This document shows positions 14,274-14,875 of a stretch of DNA of 14,875 nucleotides, piece after piece. The notes under the pieces were generated by a model that was not told where the DNA came from, did no database searches, and saw only the letters and a program-made list of their open reading frames with translations. The position numbers were made by a program, and so were the translations under genes. The stretch is from NCBI GenBank assembly GCA_964547415.1, contig CAZJNX010000119.1, positions 1 to 14,875 of the forward strand, given 5' to 3'. This DNA is from CAZJNX01 sp964547415 (GTDB lineage Bacteria; Pseudomonadota; Alphaproteobacteria; Rhizobiales; Amorphaceae). Every line of letters begins with the position of its first letter. Position 1 is the first letter of the stretch.

Positions 14274-14735
14274 ATGGATCTTCTGAGCATCCTCTCCCCC
14301 GAGGCCGTGCTGCCCGCGATCCGGGCCCACTCCAAGAAGCAGGCGCTTCAGGAGGTGTCGGAGCGGGCGGCGCAGCTGTCGGGCCTTCCCGAGCGGGAGA
14401 TCTTCGACACGCTCCTGCAGCGCGAGCGGCTCGGCTCCACCGGGATCGGCAACGGCGTCGCGATCCCCCACGGCAAGCTCGTCGCCCTCGACCGGATCTT
14501 CGGCGTGTTCGCCCGCCTCGACGAGCCGGTGCCCTTCGAGGCGATCGACGACAGGCCGGTGGACCTCCTGTTCGCCCTGTTCGCGCCCGAGAGCGCGGGT
14601 GCGGATCACCTGAAGGCGCTCGCGCGCGTCGCCCGCGTCCTGCGCTCCCCCGCCATCACCGACGGCCTGCGCAAGGCGCAGGACCGGCAGGAGATCCTCG
14701 CCCTCCTGTCGAGCGAGGCCGCGACGGAGGCGTGA
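14274..14735 (+). CDS. ptsN: PTS nitrogen-regulatory protein EIIA-Ntr (PtsN)
   Basis: PtsN is the terminal phosphoryl acceptor of the nitrogen PTS (PtsP-PtsO-PtsN) and regulates potassium transport, carbon and nitrogen balance and other targets by protein contact. The 153-residue product has the EIIA fructose-type fold sequence, with LLSILSPEAVLPAIRAHSKKQALQEVSERAA at the start, LLQRERLGSTGIGNGVAIPHGKL across 47-69 and the phosphorylated histidine at His66. The later part has PVDLLFALFAPESAGADHLKALA, also typical. The ATG at 14274 has GCGAGGA just upstream and gives the usual length. An in-frame ATG at 14184 has an even purer Shine-Dalgarno run (GGAGGGGGAGG, 14171-14181) and would add 30 Arg/Gly-rich residues. 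Neighbour hpf and rpoN support the call. Confidence 0.95.
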   Translation: MDLLSILSPEAVLPAIRAHSKKQALQEVSERAAQLSGLPEREIFDTLLQRERLGSTGIGNGVAIPHGKLVALDRIFGVFARLDEPVPFEAIDDRPVDLLFALFAPESAGADHLKALARVARVLRSPAITDGLRKAQDRQEILALLSSEAATEA

Positions 14736-14784
14736 CCCGCCGGCGGGAACGCGATAGGAACCGGGCGAGAGCATCGAAAGACGA

Positions 14785-14804
14785 CGCCGCCTTCCGAGGC
14801 GGCG
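14785..14804 (+). promoter_or_regulatory. Stable hairpin in the leuC leader
   Basis: CGCCGCCT (14785-14792) and AGGCGGCG (14797-14804) are exact complements around a TCCG tetraloop, giving an eight-base-pair stem. It ends six bases before the leuC Shine-Dalgarno (GAGGAAGGA, 14811-14819). No T-run follows, so it is not a standard terminator; it may affect leuC translation or mRNA stability. A 12-base palindrome CCCGCCGGCGGG (14736-14747) directly after the ptsN stop may be a separate weak terminator stem. Confidence 0.45.
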
Positions 14805-14823
14805 CAGCACGAGGAAGGACCCG

Positions 14824-14875
14824 ATGAGCGAGAGACGCGCCCGCACCCTCTACGACAAGATCTGGGACGACCACG
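14824..14875 (+). CDS. leuC: 3-isopropylmalate dehydratase large subunit LeuC (N-terminus only)
   Basis: Only 17 codons are in the window: MSERRARTLYDKIWDDH. The RTLYDKIWDDH segment is the characteristic start of LeuC, the 4Fe-4S aconitase-family subunit that isomerises 2-isopropylmalate to 3-isopropylmalate in leucine synthesis with LeuD. The ATG is well supported by GAGGAAGGA five bases upstream. It follows ptsN after 88 bases that hold an eight-base-pair hairpin. The call rests on a short motif, but that motif is distinctive; no metal ligand residue is yet visible because the gene runs off the end. Confidence 0.85.
   Translation, partial: MSERRARTLYDKIWDDH

Overview
The window is GC-rich chromosomal DNA with tightly packed genes and no mobile elements, RNA genes or CRISPR arrays that I can see. 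The gene content points to an alphaproteobacterium, most likely of the Hyphomicrobiales (Rhizobiales) type. The main clues are a SciP (DUF1153) gene next to mnmA with a CtrA-like box between them, an alphaproteobacterial-type ferrochelatase, and the order lptB-rpoN-hpf-ptsN. This assignment rests on gene families and order, not on a database search.

Layout. (1) 1-1019: the 5' part of mnmA (minus, cut by the window edge) and sciP (plus) diverge from a short control region that holds TTAG-N7-TTAA. (2) 1047-3604: a minus-strand group of metallophosphatase, YbaK-type deacylase and mtnA, the last two overlapping by ATGA. (3) 3736-5725: a Nudix hydrolase converging, with a 1-base gap, on an exported 5'-nucleotidase-family protein whose metal ligands look altered. 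(4) 6017-9818: hemH, a divergent acetyl-CoA-synthetase-like protein and a periplasmic YceI protein, all on the plus strand. (5) 9846-10427: ispZ/yciB on the minus strand, converging on yceI over a small hairpin. (6) 10619-14735: lptB, rpoN, hpf and ptsN on the plus strand, lacking the usual upstream lptC-lptA. (7) 14824-end: the first 17 codons of leuC, preceded by a strong hairpin.

Most genes are housekeeping: tRNA thiolation, cell-cycle control, methionine salvage, tRNA proofreading, haem synthesis, LPS transport, sigma-54, ribosome hibernation, nitrogen PTS and leucine synthesis. The most unusual item is the Acs-like protein at 7130-9136. It keeps the overall Acs fold motifs, but the catalytic C-terminal lysine is arginine, the P-loop is changed and two acyl-pocket positions differ. 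It may have lost adenylation or changed substrate. The second is the 5'-nucleotidase-like protein, with two metal-binding histidines apparently replaced by aspartate. I found no convincing multi-gene system of a new kind. No gene-free stretch exceeds 300 bases; the largest (5726-6016) holds only weak promoter-like sequence.
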